The position numbers and the translations under genes were made by a program. Shown here one piece after another: positions 24,231 to 35,200 of a DNA stretch of 64,000 nt. Origin of the DNA: Deinandra increscens subsp. villosa (taxonomy: Eukaryota; Streptophyta; Magnoliopsida; Asterales; Asteraceae); the NCBI GenBank assembly GCA_039602395.1, contig JBCNJP010000007.1:120500957-120564956 (forward strand), given 5' to 3'. Each line of letters starts with the position of its first letter. Within the stretch, counting starts at the first letter, position 1. The notes under the pieces are model-generated. The model ran no database searches. It was given only the letters and a program-made list of their open reading frames with translations, and was not told the DNA's origin.

Positions 24231-24627
24231 CTGAAAGATCGGACCAAGCAATGGTTTTATTCTCTCTCGTCGACTAGCATCCGAACTTGGCAAGAGATGT
24301 TGCAAATCTTCTTAGAATGAGTATATCTCGAGGGAGAAGACAAGTGAGTTGTGTACTGCTATACGCACCTTTCAGCAACAAACAGGGGAGTCCTTATAAG
24401 ACGCATTCACTCGCTTTAAGGAACTTTTGAAATCGTCTCGATATCATGGCATAGATAGATGGGAGCTCGTGAATGTGTTTTATCATGGGTTGACATTAGA
24501 GGAAATGAGGTATGTGAATTCAACAAGTAATGACACGTTCTTAACAAATCATGCAGATGTAGATTTGGCTCAATTAGCAAGGTTGAGTGGTGTGCGTGTG
24601 ATGTATATAAAAATATGTCAGTTTTAG
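24231..24627 (+). pseudogene. Ty3-Gypsy gag fragment
   Basis: Pieces read AKQWFYSLSS-like and RTWQEMLQ, then FKELLKSSRYHGIDRWE and LVNVFYHGLTLEEMR. This is the retrotransposon gag (capsid) pattern WFYSLP..TW..L...F...LL..CPHHGI..W..V..FY.GL of Gypsy elements. Stops near 24320-24335 break it. The last 66 codons (24427-24627) are open. Neither LTR is identified. Confidence 0.7.
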
Positions 24628-25920
24628 TGACATCTTTTTATGTATAAGCTTTTAGATTTATAAACACATAATTTTAAAACAATACTATTTCACCACATTC
24701 ACGGGTAAATATACTCATCGTGAAGCAGTATAGTATGGAAAAAGATTCCGAGATCGTCCATGGATAAAAGAGAGGGAGTCTTTTTTGATACTTAGCCTTT
24801 GTAGACAACCTGATCAAGATATATGTTATACTTTGGAAATTGTGAGTTTAGATAGATATAAATATGTAAAAGAAGAAATAAAAATAAAGATAAAGATGGA
24901 GTTCTAGCATTTTCAGTCGTCGAAGATAATATTACTTGGGGGCTTATCAATAGTGGGATGAGTAAACTATTTATCTATATCTTTCCATAAGATTGTTATT
25001 CATCGTATGAGGAGGGCCGCTTTTCAGCCTGTAATCCTATCTCGCGTTCCTCTCGTCTCCTCGTAAGGATCGTGAGAGGACCGCCATGGGAGTAACAAAC
25101 AAAGTAAGTGCAAATGTAATTTAGTTATAGGGCCCGATGGGTCGTCGACGTAGTTACACTCGAATACGTTGCCATGAACCAGCAAGGGAACAATCCACAC
25201 ATCAGATTGTTTTATTATGAAAAACATACTTGTAAGGGACTAAGGTCCGTTTCCTCCATGCACTGCTTTTGCGCAGACATGGGCAGTCGTAACCAGAGCC
25301 AAGTTCACTATCATGTATTTCACCGACTTCCATGAAGTGACAAAATATTACTAACCCTTATGCCAACCAATACCTTCAGGTCGTAGTTAGCGTGAAAGTC
25401 GTGTTTGTTTACATAGACATAAAACTCACGAACGTATTGCTTTACATGGGATGAGAGTCACCGTTAAGATCATGGATCGTTCCCAGTCGGATGTCACGGT
25501 TCCAACTGATGAGCTTTCGACTCCTTAAATGGTCTACAATACGCAAGACGTGTTTGTTCAAAAAGGTTAAAAATACACTTTCAATAGAAAGAGTTTTCAT
25601 AAAATCATTTATGCTTACCTTAAGATAAGTTTATAACACATATTCACCAACCCACCAAAGACTCGTTTTTCCTAAGTAAGTGTAAGAATTTAGCCAAGCA
25701 TAAGCATGACTTTAGAGACTTGCTTAAGAGAAGATGAGAGATTTATAGACAAATAAAAATCAAATTCTACTTAGATAAATTTCTTATAATCTTGACGAAT
25801 AACTAGAACACCAAAAATAATAGCTCAAAAGATGGTATACGAAAATGAAAGTGGATGTGAAGCTTGAGCTTAAGCTTGAGATTTGGAGGAGAAATGACTG
25901 GCTTTTATAGGCAGAAATCG
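24628..25920. other. Probable retrotransposon-derived noncoding DNA
   Basis: No coding domain is recognised. GC content is higher in 25000-25560 than in the surroundings, as is common in LTR or leader sequence. No paired LTRs were found by eye. Confidence 0.4.
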
Positions 25921-26150
25921 GCATCTGGCACGGGCCGTGCCTGCAAGGGGGCGCGTCTTCTGATGTAGTTGTAAGAGGCACGAGCCGTGTGGACTCAGGG
26001 ACACGGGTCTTGTGTAGCAGTGGTCAGGGGCACAGGTCGTATGGACTCAGGGGCACGAGTCGTGCTATGTTAAAATCAAAAGTCAACTCTTCTGGTCTTC
26101 GCTGAAAAGGGACACGGGCCATGCCTGGTGGGGCACGAGCCGTGTTCATG
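25921..26150. repeat. Minisatellite with GGCACGRGCCGTG motifs
   Basis: Variants of GGCACGGGCCGTG and GTGTGGACTCAGGGRCACG recur about six to eight times. The core is itself palindromic (CACGGGCCGTG). It sits between the Gypsy debris on both sides and probably belongs to the noncoding 3' part of an Athila-like element. Confidence 0.7.
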
Positions 26151-26329
26151 GTCATGAATCTGGAACTTTGCTTATTTCTTCGTGTTTTCTTCATTTTTCC
26201 GTTCCTTTTGTGATTTTGACCTGGACAACACTAAAAATTAAACAGGGAATATTATTTCGTCGTTTTAGTGATAGCTAACTATTTTTTATCCATTTTGTGG
26301 GGGATATTTTGGGTGCAAAATATATATAA

Positions 26330-26786
26330 TTGAGTGTATATCAAACATCCTCACACTTAGATCTTTGCTTGTCCTCAAGCAAAACCCGAATGGTCAATGT
26401 TAGCAAACCAATAGATAAGTATGAACGTGTGTTTATTATCTTGTGTCGAGAAACTCGTTCTCCACCTACTTTGACCTTTATTCTCCGTTCGACTCTCGGA
26501 GTTAGTATATATACGAACTTTGAGTGGTCACTCGTACCAAAGTGAAATCATGCAAGGGTCATAGGTTTGGCATGAGATCAAACATTCACAGATCTCGCAG
26601 GAATCCACATAGACATCATGAGGGCCTAGGGCTGAAAGAGGTAGACTATGGTTAGGGGTTTGGAAGTGTTTGGTTAAATATGACTAAAGTTGCAAATTGC
26701 GATCCTTTTTTCGAAAACTTTGTTGTGACTTAATTTTTTTTAACTATAAGGGCTTCTTTTGGGTTTGCCTTTTTAAATACCAACAA

Positions 26787-26821
<35 letters not shown>

Positions 26822-28037
26822 GAGCTTGAATACGTGCAGGGATAAAATGGTCGTCACTTTTTGAAAGCTTTTGTCATAAGTTTGCGAAAATAAATGGTTT
26901 GGAATAAAGAAAAGGTTGTTTGGCTTGTGGGGTTATTTTTCAAATAGATTTGCGGGTTTATGGAAACAAAGGGGAATAAGCTCAAGGGGTATCTAAGGGA
27001 TATTTTGTGGGTTGGTAAGGGTGAATAAAAGATTTACTCCTAGGTGCTTTAATCCTATGAAAATATGTTCCCGTGTTTGTCCATTTTGGGATGTATATTC
27101 ATGAAAAGTTCTAGTTTGTTGATTCACTGGGTTTCGATCATTTTAGACAACAAAAAAACATGTTAGTTATGTACATGCAGTTAGGCTCGAATACATACCG
27201 AAAATGTGGGAAAGGAGTTTTAAGTACCAGTTGAATAAAAATAACCTTTTTGTTCTACTTGTTGTGCCTAAAAATATCTCAATGTATACTCGAATAAGGA
27301 AAATATATTTTTGGTCTCCATTTAAAGAACAATGTTCGTTTTCACAAAGATTGATAAACATTACAGATTTATGAATTTATTATATATTATTATATTATTT
27401 TTATATGGTTTTGCTAGACCATGAAAGTAGAGTTTTGTGTAAGGTTTTTTAGATAGGCAAAAGATTTATTTTTCAGCGAGCTGACCGTTTCCCAATCACG
27501 TCCCCACACTTAAATCACATATTTCCCTCAATGTGCAAAATATGCAGAAAGCAAGCATTATGAATTTAAATGAGTTTAAGTATAGAAATGGTCACAGAGA
27601 GTTTTCTTTATTCCTTGATGGCCACGCATTCTTCGTTGTTTTGCCGGTAATCGTCTTACAAAATTTTGCACTATAAACAGCTTTCCATTCTCTTTATTGC
27701 GGTGTTAGTCGTCTACATACTGAAATGCAAATGTAAAATTCTAACGGATACTTGGTAAATCTGCCCTTGCTCCGTGCAAGAGTAGGTTGACTCATGCAGG
27801 CCTGACATTGCAGCATTACACAGAGCGAACCGCGATATCCGTATATCTACTAATAAAAACTACTAAAATTTGAAAACTACTTTATTATTCCTAATATAAT
27901 ATATTTCTAAGACTGAAAGTTTAATTGAAAAGGTGAGACGTGTTACCGTCCTTTAGATGTTGTCGTGATGTGCAGCCAATTCTGTTAACCTTTCGTCTTA
28001 GATATTCATGGTAAGCCGCCATGAAAGCGTGCCAAGT
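26330..28037 (-). mobile_element. Gypsy (Athila-like) 3' noncoding region
   Basis: The minus strand has TTGCTTGAGGACAAGCAAAG followed by TAAGTGTGAGG (26345-26380), and ACATTGAGGGAAATATGTGA followed by AAGTGTGGGGACG (27503-27540). GAGGACAA...AGTGTGGGG blocks are known near the end of pol in Athila/Tat elements. No gene is seen. Order and orientation agree with the gag-protease fragment to the right. Confidence 0.5.
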
Positions 28038-29640
28038 TTATTTGTGGGTCTGCTGGCTGGACCCGCATTGCTGGCTATAGAATGTGAGAGGTGGAGGTGA
28101 GGCTCCCTCCATGCGTTGGTAAGCAAATTCTAGGCCTAAGTCGATAAAATCAACCACTTGTAAATTTTCTTCTGTCTTTTTATCGATCTCGAAGTTTATT
28201 TTTTTGTTGCCAAACTTGATCTTTAACGTCCCACTGCTCATATCCACCACTGCTTGGGAGGTGGCTAGGAAGGGTCTTCCTAAGATGAGGGGTACCTCCA
28301 CATCTTCCTCCATGTTTAGAATGACAAAGTCAGTGGGGAAGACGAACTCTCCTACCTTAGCTAGGAGGTTATCATCGATTCCTGAAGGAATTTTGACCTA
28401 ACGATTAGGAAGTTGGATGCTTATCCGTGTTGGTGTTGGAGTTCCAAGGTTAAGTCTCTGATGCATGATAGCTGGCATTAGATTGATGCTGGCTCCAAGG
28501 TATGCGAGTGTGTTCTTAACTGTGATTCCTCCAATGGAACATGGGATGGTGAAGCTTCCGGGATCCAAATGCTTATTGGGTAGCTTGCTCGAAAGAATGG
28601 CCGAGCATTCTTCGCTCAGACTAACCAGGTTTAGCTCAGCGATCTTTCTCTTGTTGGAGAGAAAGTCCTTCATGTATTTGGTGTACTTGGGCATATGGGA
28701 TAAGACTTCGATGAATGGTAGGTTGATGTGTAGTTGTTTTAGGAGATTCATGAATTTACCGAATTGTTCGTCAGATTTTACCTTGGCGAGTCTGCTGTTA
28801 TAGGGAACCTTCGGGCTTTTCAGGATTTCTTCTGCTGCAACTGGGGCAATAGGAGTAGGTGTTTCTTGAGGTGGGGTGGTGGGTATCTCGGTTCTTGGAG
28901 CAACATCCTCTGGACCAACCCGTCGGCTTCGTAGTGTGATAACATTGCATTGGGCTTTGGGATTGGTTTTAGTTTTACTGGGGAGAGAACCGATGGGTCT
29001 CTCACTCACAGTTTTCAGCAAGTTGGGTGAGCTTTTTCTCAAGAGTTTTGACGGAAGCTTGCTGGTTGTGTAGCTCTGATTCATGTTGGTTGAATCGTTC
29101 TTCCATCCGTTTGTTGGATTCAAGAATCATTCGCCCGTTTGAGTCTTCGAGGCGGGTGAATCTGGTGAATTTCTTCCTTGCAAAGAACCGAACGATTGAT
29201 TTCTAGATTGTTGCTGGCTGTTTTGGGATGATGGGCTACTATCTTTATTTCTCCATCCAAAAAGATTGTTTCTCCACTCCGGGTTGTAGGTGTTACGCAC
29301 CTTGTTGTTGGTTGTTGCCATAGTTTACATCCTCAGATTTCTCTTAAGTTCCTGTCATGCTTGCCCAGTCTTCCTAGGGATCTCCACACCTGTTGCAGGC
29401 TAAGACGGTGGTGACCAACTTGCTGGTCTCGAGCTTCTTGATTTTTGAGCTTAGGACCTCAATCTGGGCTTGTAGTGTGGCCGATTTATCAACAGAGAAT
29501 AGTCTGTCGCCTTGGTCTTGGAACTGCGAGAGGTGTGCCACTAAAAGCTGGTTTGAGCAATCTCCCCAATCTTGTCGAAAATTTCATCCGGGCTCCGATT
29601 TCCAATAATGCCTCCAATGATCTCAAGTTTTATAAAAACT
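28038..29640 (-). pseudogene. Ty3-Gypsy (Athila-like) gag-protease remnant
   Basis: In minus-strand order: a zinc-knuckle piece (CNRCGDP, about 29400), a Gln/Ser/Asn-rich linker (29321-29127), CNVITLRSRR (about 28950), the LLKQLHINLPFIEVLSHMPKY block, LPNKHLDPGSFTIPCSIGG, and the protease region LGASINLMP, then EVPLILGRPFLATSQAVVDM with LKIKFG. In-frame stops occur at 28398-28400 and after gag at 29127, and there are frameshifts near 29450-29500. In the protease, the expected aspartate before LGASINLMP is tyrosine, so the active site is lost. RT, RNase H and integrase are missing. Confidence 0.82.
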
Positions 29641-29787
29641 AACGCCGTTAAGTTTCTGTTAGTCAGGGATCGTTATAGGACAATAGGTTAAAAGTTGGAC
29701 TCGGTGGTAATATTTCGTTGCATGAGATTAATGTTGGCCAATTGAGAAAACTTGAAATTACTTAGATCCAGTTTGCTCTTTGAATTT

Positions 29788-29790
<3 letters not shown>

Positions 29791-29863
<73 letters not shown>
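29791..29863. repeat. (TA)n microsatellite, first of four
   Basis: Perfect AT dinucleotide tract of about 73 bp bordering the palindrome at 29864. Confidence 0.98.
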
Positions 29864-29866
<3 letters not shown>

Positions 29867-30103
29867 TTGAGTTATCCTACATCCAGCAAAAACGTTACAT
29901 CCATTGCGGATTGATCTGGGGCGTCCATCAAGATCATCCAACAGCCAGGATCTATGGTGTTTTCCGCCTATGGCGTTTTCGGGGGAATAAAAACACCATA
30001 GGCGGAAAACACCATAGATCCTGGCTGTCGGATGATCTTGATGGACGCCCCAGATCAATCCGCAATGAATGTAGCGTTTTTGCTAGATGTATTTTACCCT
30101 AAA

Positions 30104-30105
<2 letters not shown>
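29864..30105. mobile_element. Foldback element 1 in (TA)n
   Basis: A nearly perfect hairpin. The left arm runs from AACGTTACATCCATTGCGGA to CACCATAGATCCTGGCTG-type sequence, the right arm is its reverse complement, and about 40 bases of loop contain GGGGGAATAAAAAC. There is no ORF other than reading through the arms. (TA)n flanks it on both sides (29791-29863 and 30106-30159). Confidence 0.85.

Positions 30106-30159
<54 letters not shown>
30106..30159. repeat. (TA)n microsatellite, second
   Basis: TA tract separating foldback elements 1 and 2. Inverted AAACC / GGTTT motifs border it. Confidence 0.97.
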
Positions 30160-30161
<2 letters not shown>

Positions 30162-31155
30162 TTTCGGATCAAATGCGACACCAAGTTTTCCCTAAGTCCG
30201 GTGCGGCACATTTTGGGCCTTTAGATCAAGTGGATGGATGGATAAGATTGAAGGAGATGAGAGAGAAGGAGTGGAGGGAATATAAAAACTGGAAGGGTAA
30301 ATCTGGAAAAACATATTTATTCAAGTTCCCCCCAATTTTTAAACGACAATAACTTTTTCATACGACATTATTTTCGAAAACGAATTTCACCATAATTCTA
30401 GTCGTGATTTTATCTTTAATTTGAGACTAGGTTTGCTCGATTTGGAGAAAAAAAAAATTCACGTTTTTTACGACGTTTTCCAGAACGTTTTTTTTTTTTT
30501 TTTTTTTTTGGATTCTCCTAGTAGCGATTTATGACCCTGCAAACTTTCAGACCTTAATTCGAAGTGTAGGCATTTTTTTTTTAATTTTTTAGTTCAGTTT
30601 TGTACACTGTGCTGGTCTATGCTGGTCAGTGCTGGGTCAGTGCTGTGCTGGTCATGCTGGTCTGTGCTGGCTGTGCTGGTGGAATTGTGCTCTTGTGCTG
30701 GTCTGTGCTGGCTGTGCTGGTGGATTTGTGCTGTTGTGCTGGTCAATGCTGGTCTATGCTCGTGTACACTGTCAATGTTTTTAAAAAAAAATTAAAAAAA
30801 AGATATCTACGCTTCGAATTAAAATCTGAAAATTTTTAGGGGCCTAAATCGCACCTAGTACTACTCAAAAAAAAAAAAAAAAAAAACTGGAAAAAATCCG
30901 GAAAAAACGTCAAAATTTTTTTTTTCTTCAAATCGAACAAACCTAGTCTCAAATTAAAGATAAAATCACGACTAGAATTATGGTGAAATTCGTTTTTGAA
31001 AATAATGTCGTATGAAAAAGTTATGGCCGTTTAAAATTCTGGGGGGAAATGAGTAACTAACAAATATACTTATGGGGGAAGAAATCTGGAATTTTCCTTT
31101 ATTACCCCCTGCCGCACCGGACTTAGGCAAAACCCCCTGCCGCACAGGAACCCCC

Positions 31156-31158
<3 letters not shown>
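30160..31158. mobile_element. Foldback element 2 with central TGCTGG minisatellite
   Basis: Outer arms: CTAAGTCCGGTGCGGCA (30192) pairs with TGCCGCACCGGACTTAG (31108). Inner arms of about 100 bp (30343-30470 and 30925-31030, e.g. CACGACTAGAATTATGGTGA on the right) are almost perfect complements. The centre (30607-30770) is a TGCTGGT(C/G)-type minisatellite. No transposase. (TA)n lies on both sides. Confidence 0.85.
30607..30770. repeat. TGCTGG minisatellite
   Basis: Irregular repeats of TGCTGGTC, TGCTGGCTG and GTGCTGGTGGA, forming the loop of foldback element 2. Confidence 0.85.

Positions 31159-31199
<41 letters not shown>
31159..31199. repeat. (TA)n microsatellite, third
   Basis: TA tract separating foldback elements 2 and 3. 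Confidence 0.97.
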
Positions 31200-31202
<3 letters not shown>

Positions 31203-31668
31203 AAAGATCCGTGTAGACCACTTATTTTTTGTAGACCCCGTAGACCCCTTATAAAACTCAATAAAACTCATTAAAACTCACTAAAAATAAAACTCAGTTT
31301 TGTTAATTTAGTTTTTTTTATTTGCGATAAGATTTTAAGAACAAAAAAAGACAATTAAAAAAAAAGAAAAACGAAAAACATTAAAAATTGAACATTTTAA
31401 GACAATGAGTTTTAAAAATCAATGAGTTTAAAACTCAATAAACTCAATAAAACTCAGCGTTGCGTTTAAAACTCATTATTTTAAAACTCATTGTATTAAA
31501 ATGTTCGATTTTTAATGTTTTTTGTTTTTTTTTAATTTATTTATTTATTTTTTTGGTTCTTAAAATCTTATCGTAATAAAAAAAACCAAATTTACAACAC
31601 TGAGTTTTATTTTTATTGAGTTTTATAGGGGTCTACAAAATTTAAGGGGTCTACATGGAACCCTTCCC
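31200..31668. mobile_element. Foldback element 3 in (TA)n
   Basis: The ends GTAGACCCCTTATAAAACTC (left) and GAGTTTTATAGGGGTCTAC (right) are inverted. Inner arms with CGATAAGATTTTAAGAAC and GTTCTTAAAATCTTATCG-like pairs extend the stem. Multiple AAAACTCAAT repeats lie inside. (TA)n lies on both sides (the right-hand tract 31669-31706 is slightly interrupted). Confidence 0.82.
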
Positions 31669-31699
<31 letters not shown>

Positions 31700-31706
31700 A
31701 TATATA
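31669..31706. repeat. (TA)n microsatellite, fourth
   Basis: TA tract with one TTT interruption, closing the cluster of three foldback elements. Confidence 0.95.
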
Positions 31707-32212
31707 TTGAAAAGTTTATTGTAAACACCTCCATAAGTGTAGACAGTATAGAGATCAACTGATAGTATTCAACTGAAAGGGAAGGAATTGGAAGAGAGAA
31801 GATTGGCAAATGAAATTAGGGTATGGAAGGAAGTCAGACGGGGACGTTGCGAAGAAGAAAAGAAGACGAGAGAATAGAGCTTTGAACGACGGGTTATAAA
31901 ATCAAAAACGGGTTGTCATACGAATCTTCAGGATCCACGAGTTTTTGCTATTTTATGTGAATATTTTAACTCAAAAAAATGAGAAAATGACACATAGGAT
32001 TTTTATACGAGGCATTGAAAAAACTTATGCATAATAGAATAGGAGGTTATTTTTACTAAAATTAGTGACAAACTTATTTGTGATGGAAATTATCTTAGGC
32101 GAATGTAAGATAGGCATTTTATAGTACATTCTGAATACAAATAAATCATTTTCATTTCCACTTACATATTCATCATGATACATATATTCTTGACTATTTA
32201 TGATTTTATCCT
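31707..32212. other. Downstream region of terpene synthase gene
   Basis: About 500 bp between the foldback cluster and the terpene synthase stop codon. The terpene synthase 3' UTR on the minus strand must lie here. No canonical AATAAA was found within the first 100 bases. Confidence 0.5.
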
Positions 32213-35200
32213 CTATATGGGATTAAAAAATAGTGATGACATGTGAGACTTATTTATTTCTGGATGACCATGTCCATCTCCTTCCCTGTACATAAATTGT
32301 GCCATCCTAGGTATGTTTATCGCAAAGTCGATAAACTCACTTGCAAATTGAGAATTATAAGCAAGTGCTCGTTCTTTGTTTAGTTTCTTCCATGTCTCTA
32401 TGATCAACTCTTTGACGTACCTTCTAGCTTCTTCTTCTGTAGCACCACTCTCATGCATGTAACACTGGATCGATTTTGGCGTATCACCTCTCGTCAATTC
32501 ATCCTTAAAATAAAGAACAAACAACATGTTACATATCCAAAGGGTGTTGCTATACACACACTCTAAATTTCAACACACACCACCCCACTTATTAAATCAA
32601 ATCCAGAGATATACCCAGACGCCCATCCAAAGGGTAGTGGGCCCCATTTCTGATGCCCTAATTTGGACAGTCGTATAAAGATTTATCAAACGACTAATGT
32701 GAAAGGTATGAGGCTTTTTCAAACAATTCTTATAGCTTAGACGTCCAATATGTTGATGACGATCGTCTATCATATGTGATTAGAATTCAGATGATGTGTG
32801 TATAGCAGACCCCATACCCATAAATCTAATACCTAATAAATGACTACAAAAGTAGACATTTGTCACCGTGATATTTAACCCCACAAAATTTTTCACACCC
32901 AAACCTCTCACCTTAAATCATTTGATTTTATTTCTATCATTTTATTTTTAAAAACAAAATTTTAAGGATTTGATTTTCACGTCCTCATATATTTATCAAA
33001 TAATCAAAGACATAAAAATAAAAACGTATTTAATTATTTAATATAATGTAATACGTAATTACACGGAATATATCCTAGTACAATTAATAAAAATAATACC
33101 GTGGATGTTCCCAGGTCATCAGCCAGTCGAAAAATTAATGTCGAATAGTAAACGATTTTTTCATGTCTTGTCATGCACTGCAAGATTTCATTATTTAAAC
33201 CAGCAGAGGTTAAGAAGTTAGCATGCATGAGTATTACTGGACCCGATATTGATACATGAGCATTATCCAAGTACTCTTGGAGTGTTGGTGTATATCCACT
33301 ATTGTACCACCATGATTCTACTAGGTATACCTTGCATAAACCTGCCCACTGCAATATCACCATTCGAAAAACATAAGATTTACACTTCAATCAAACTGAA
33401 CATAACAAATTTATATTTAAAGATTGAAACGATTTAATTACTGCTTTCGTAAGATATGGAAGGATGAGGAACCCAGTGTCTGTCAATGTGTTATATGCGA
33501 TCTCATTAATCGTGTTGAAGAACCCAATGAAACATATCTTCATATAATCTGGGAGGTCCTCGATCGCGTTGATATCCCATCTGTGAATTAGAATTATTAT
33601 CAATTCTAAAATATTGTTAACATACAAGATGATAAACATGTATTCCAAGTGAAGTAATAACTAATAAGAGTGGATTATGACTATTTACCTTTTCATAACA
33701 TTGGTAAATTGTTCAAGTTCTTCCAAAGTACCATACACATCATATACATCATCGATAGCGGTAATTGAAGAATTAACCCTTGTTATTGTTCTTCTAAAAA
33801 GACTATGTTGAGGTAGGTGAGCAAAACCAGTAGACCACAAGAAATGCTCCACCAACCGATCTCTACTAAACTTGAGCTTCTTATCCCATTTTATATCTCT
33901 CCACCACCTATCATGCATGATAAGAGTATGCAAAAGCTTATAAGTAGCTTACTTAGAATTACATCTTTACCTCCTAATATACTTTTCTAGTCCCTAGAGA
34001 ACCAAAAAGTTATAAGTTTGAATCCTATAAAAGACAACTATAATGATTTAGCTACTAAAAAATTAGCACCCCTCCTGTTTCTTGTATAATGATTTAGCTG
34101 ACAATAATTACATTATTAACCGAAAAATAGTTTGGACTTGACTCGCTCGTTTGTATATATATAAATTTTAGGTCCTTTATGTTTTACCTAAATTTCGAAT
34201 TAGATCATTTAATAAAGTCACTACACCAAACATCCTTTATGTTTTATACTTGTTTTATAGAATGTCATTTTATTACTAGTGGTGTTAATAAACATCGTTA
34301 CGTCAGGCAATTTCGTCAATTCATCATCTCTTTGAAATAACCATTAAAAAAAAATCCCATTTTAAAGCATCAGGTTCTTTCTTCTTTATTTTTCTTACTC
34401 ATGAACACTAGAAAATTAGGGCTCATGCACATGTGCGATGCAATCAACATGTATCTTATCTTCTTCATAGTCCGAGCACCTTTCTTCCCTTCACCTTTGT
34501 TATGGCTCGTCTTCTCTTCTCGAATTTTTCATTCAACACAAAATTAAACATAATTTATGCTTAATTAATGGATGGATGGATGGATGGATCCAGCAAATGG
34601 ACGCATATGTTAGAAATCTTTGCCACCTCCAAGTTAGCATTCACTTTTACGAGAAGAAATCATGGAATCGCCATAAATAATGTCAAATTAATTAGATCTC
34701 GATAAATGCTACTGCTGATTGTAGATACATCTATGGCACTAGATCAGGGCCGGCCAAGGGCCTAGGAGGGTGGGCAACCGTCTACGGCCGGCTTTTCGAC
34801 CCAGATTATTTTTTTTAAAAAGTTGTAATATATATTTTATACTTTTTATATGACCTTTATACTAGAATCAGATTTAGCCCAAATGGTCAGGCGCTAAGAG
34901 GTTCTGAGATCGAATCCCAATTATCGTTTATTGGCCAATAATAATCTCCGTTATGATTTTCCCCACAATAATCCCAGTTATTAACATGTTGGCCTGTACT
35001 AATCCCCCATTGAGTTTTGACTAACGGTGTTAAGTTTTTGATGACTGGACGTCCTAGTAGGATCCTACGTGCCATCGTATTTAAAAAAAGCTTTTAAAAA
35101 AATAAAATAAAAAGCTAAATAAATAAACAAATCGCTAATAAATAATACTATCTTGTTAATCACGTTCAAAAATATTCAAAAGATAATATATTGCAATCAC

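Noticed and set aside
25921..26150. CRISPR-like array
   Set aside because: Repeats are irregular, lack uniform spacers and sit in plant Gypsy debris; it is a minisatellite.
29752..30102. ORFs on both strands over the (TA)n tract
   Set aside because: The Ile-Tyr repeats come from translating TA dinucleotides and the rest reads through a palindrome; they are not genes.
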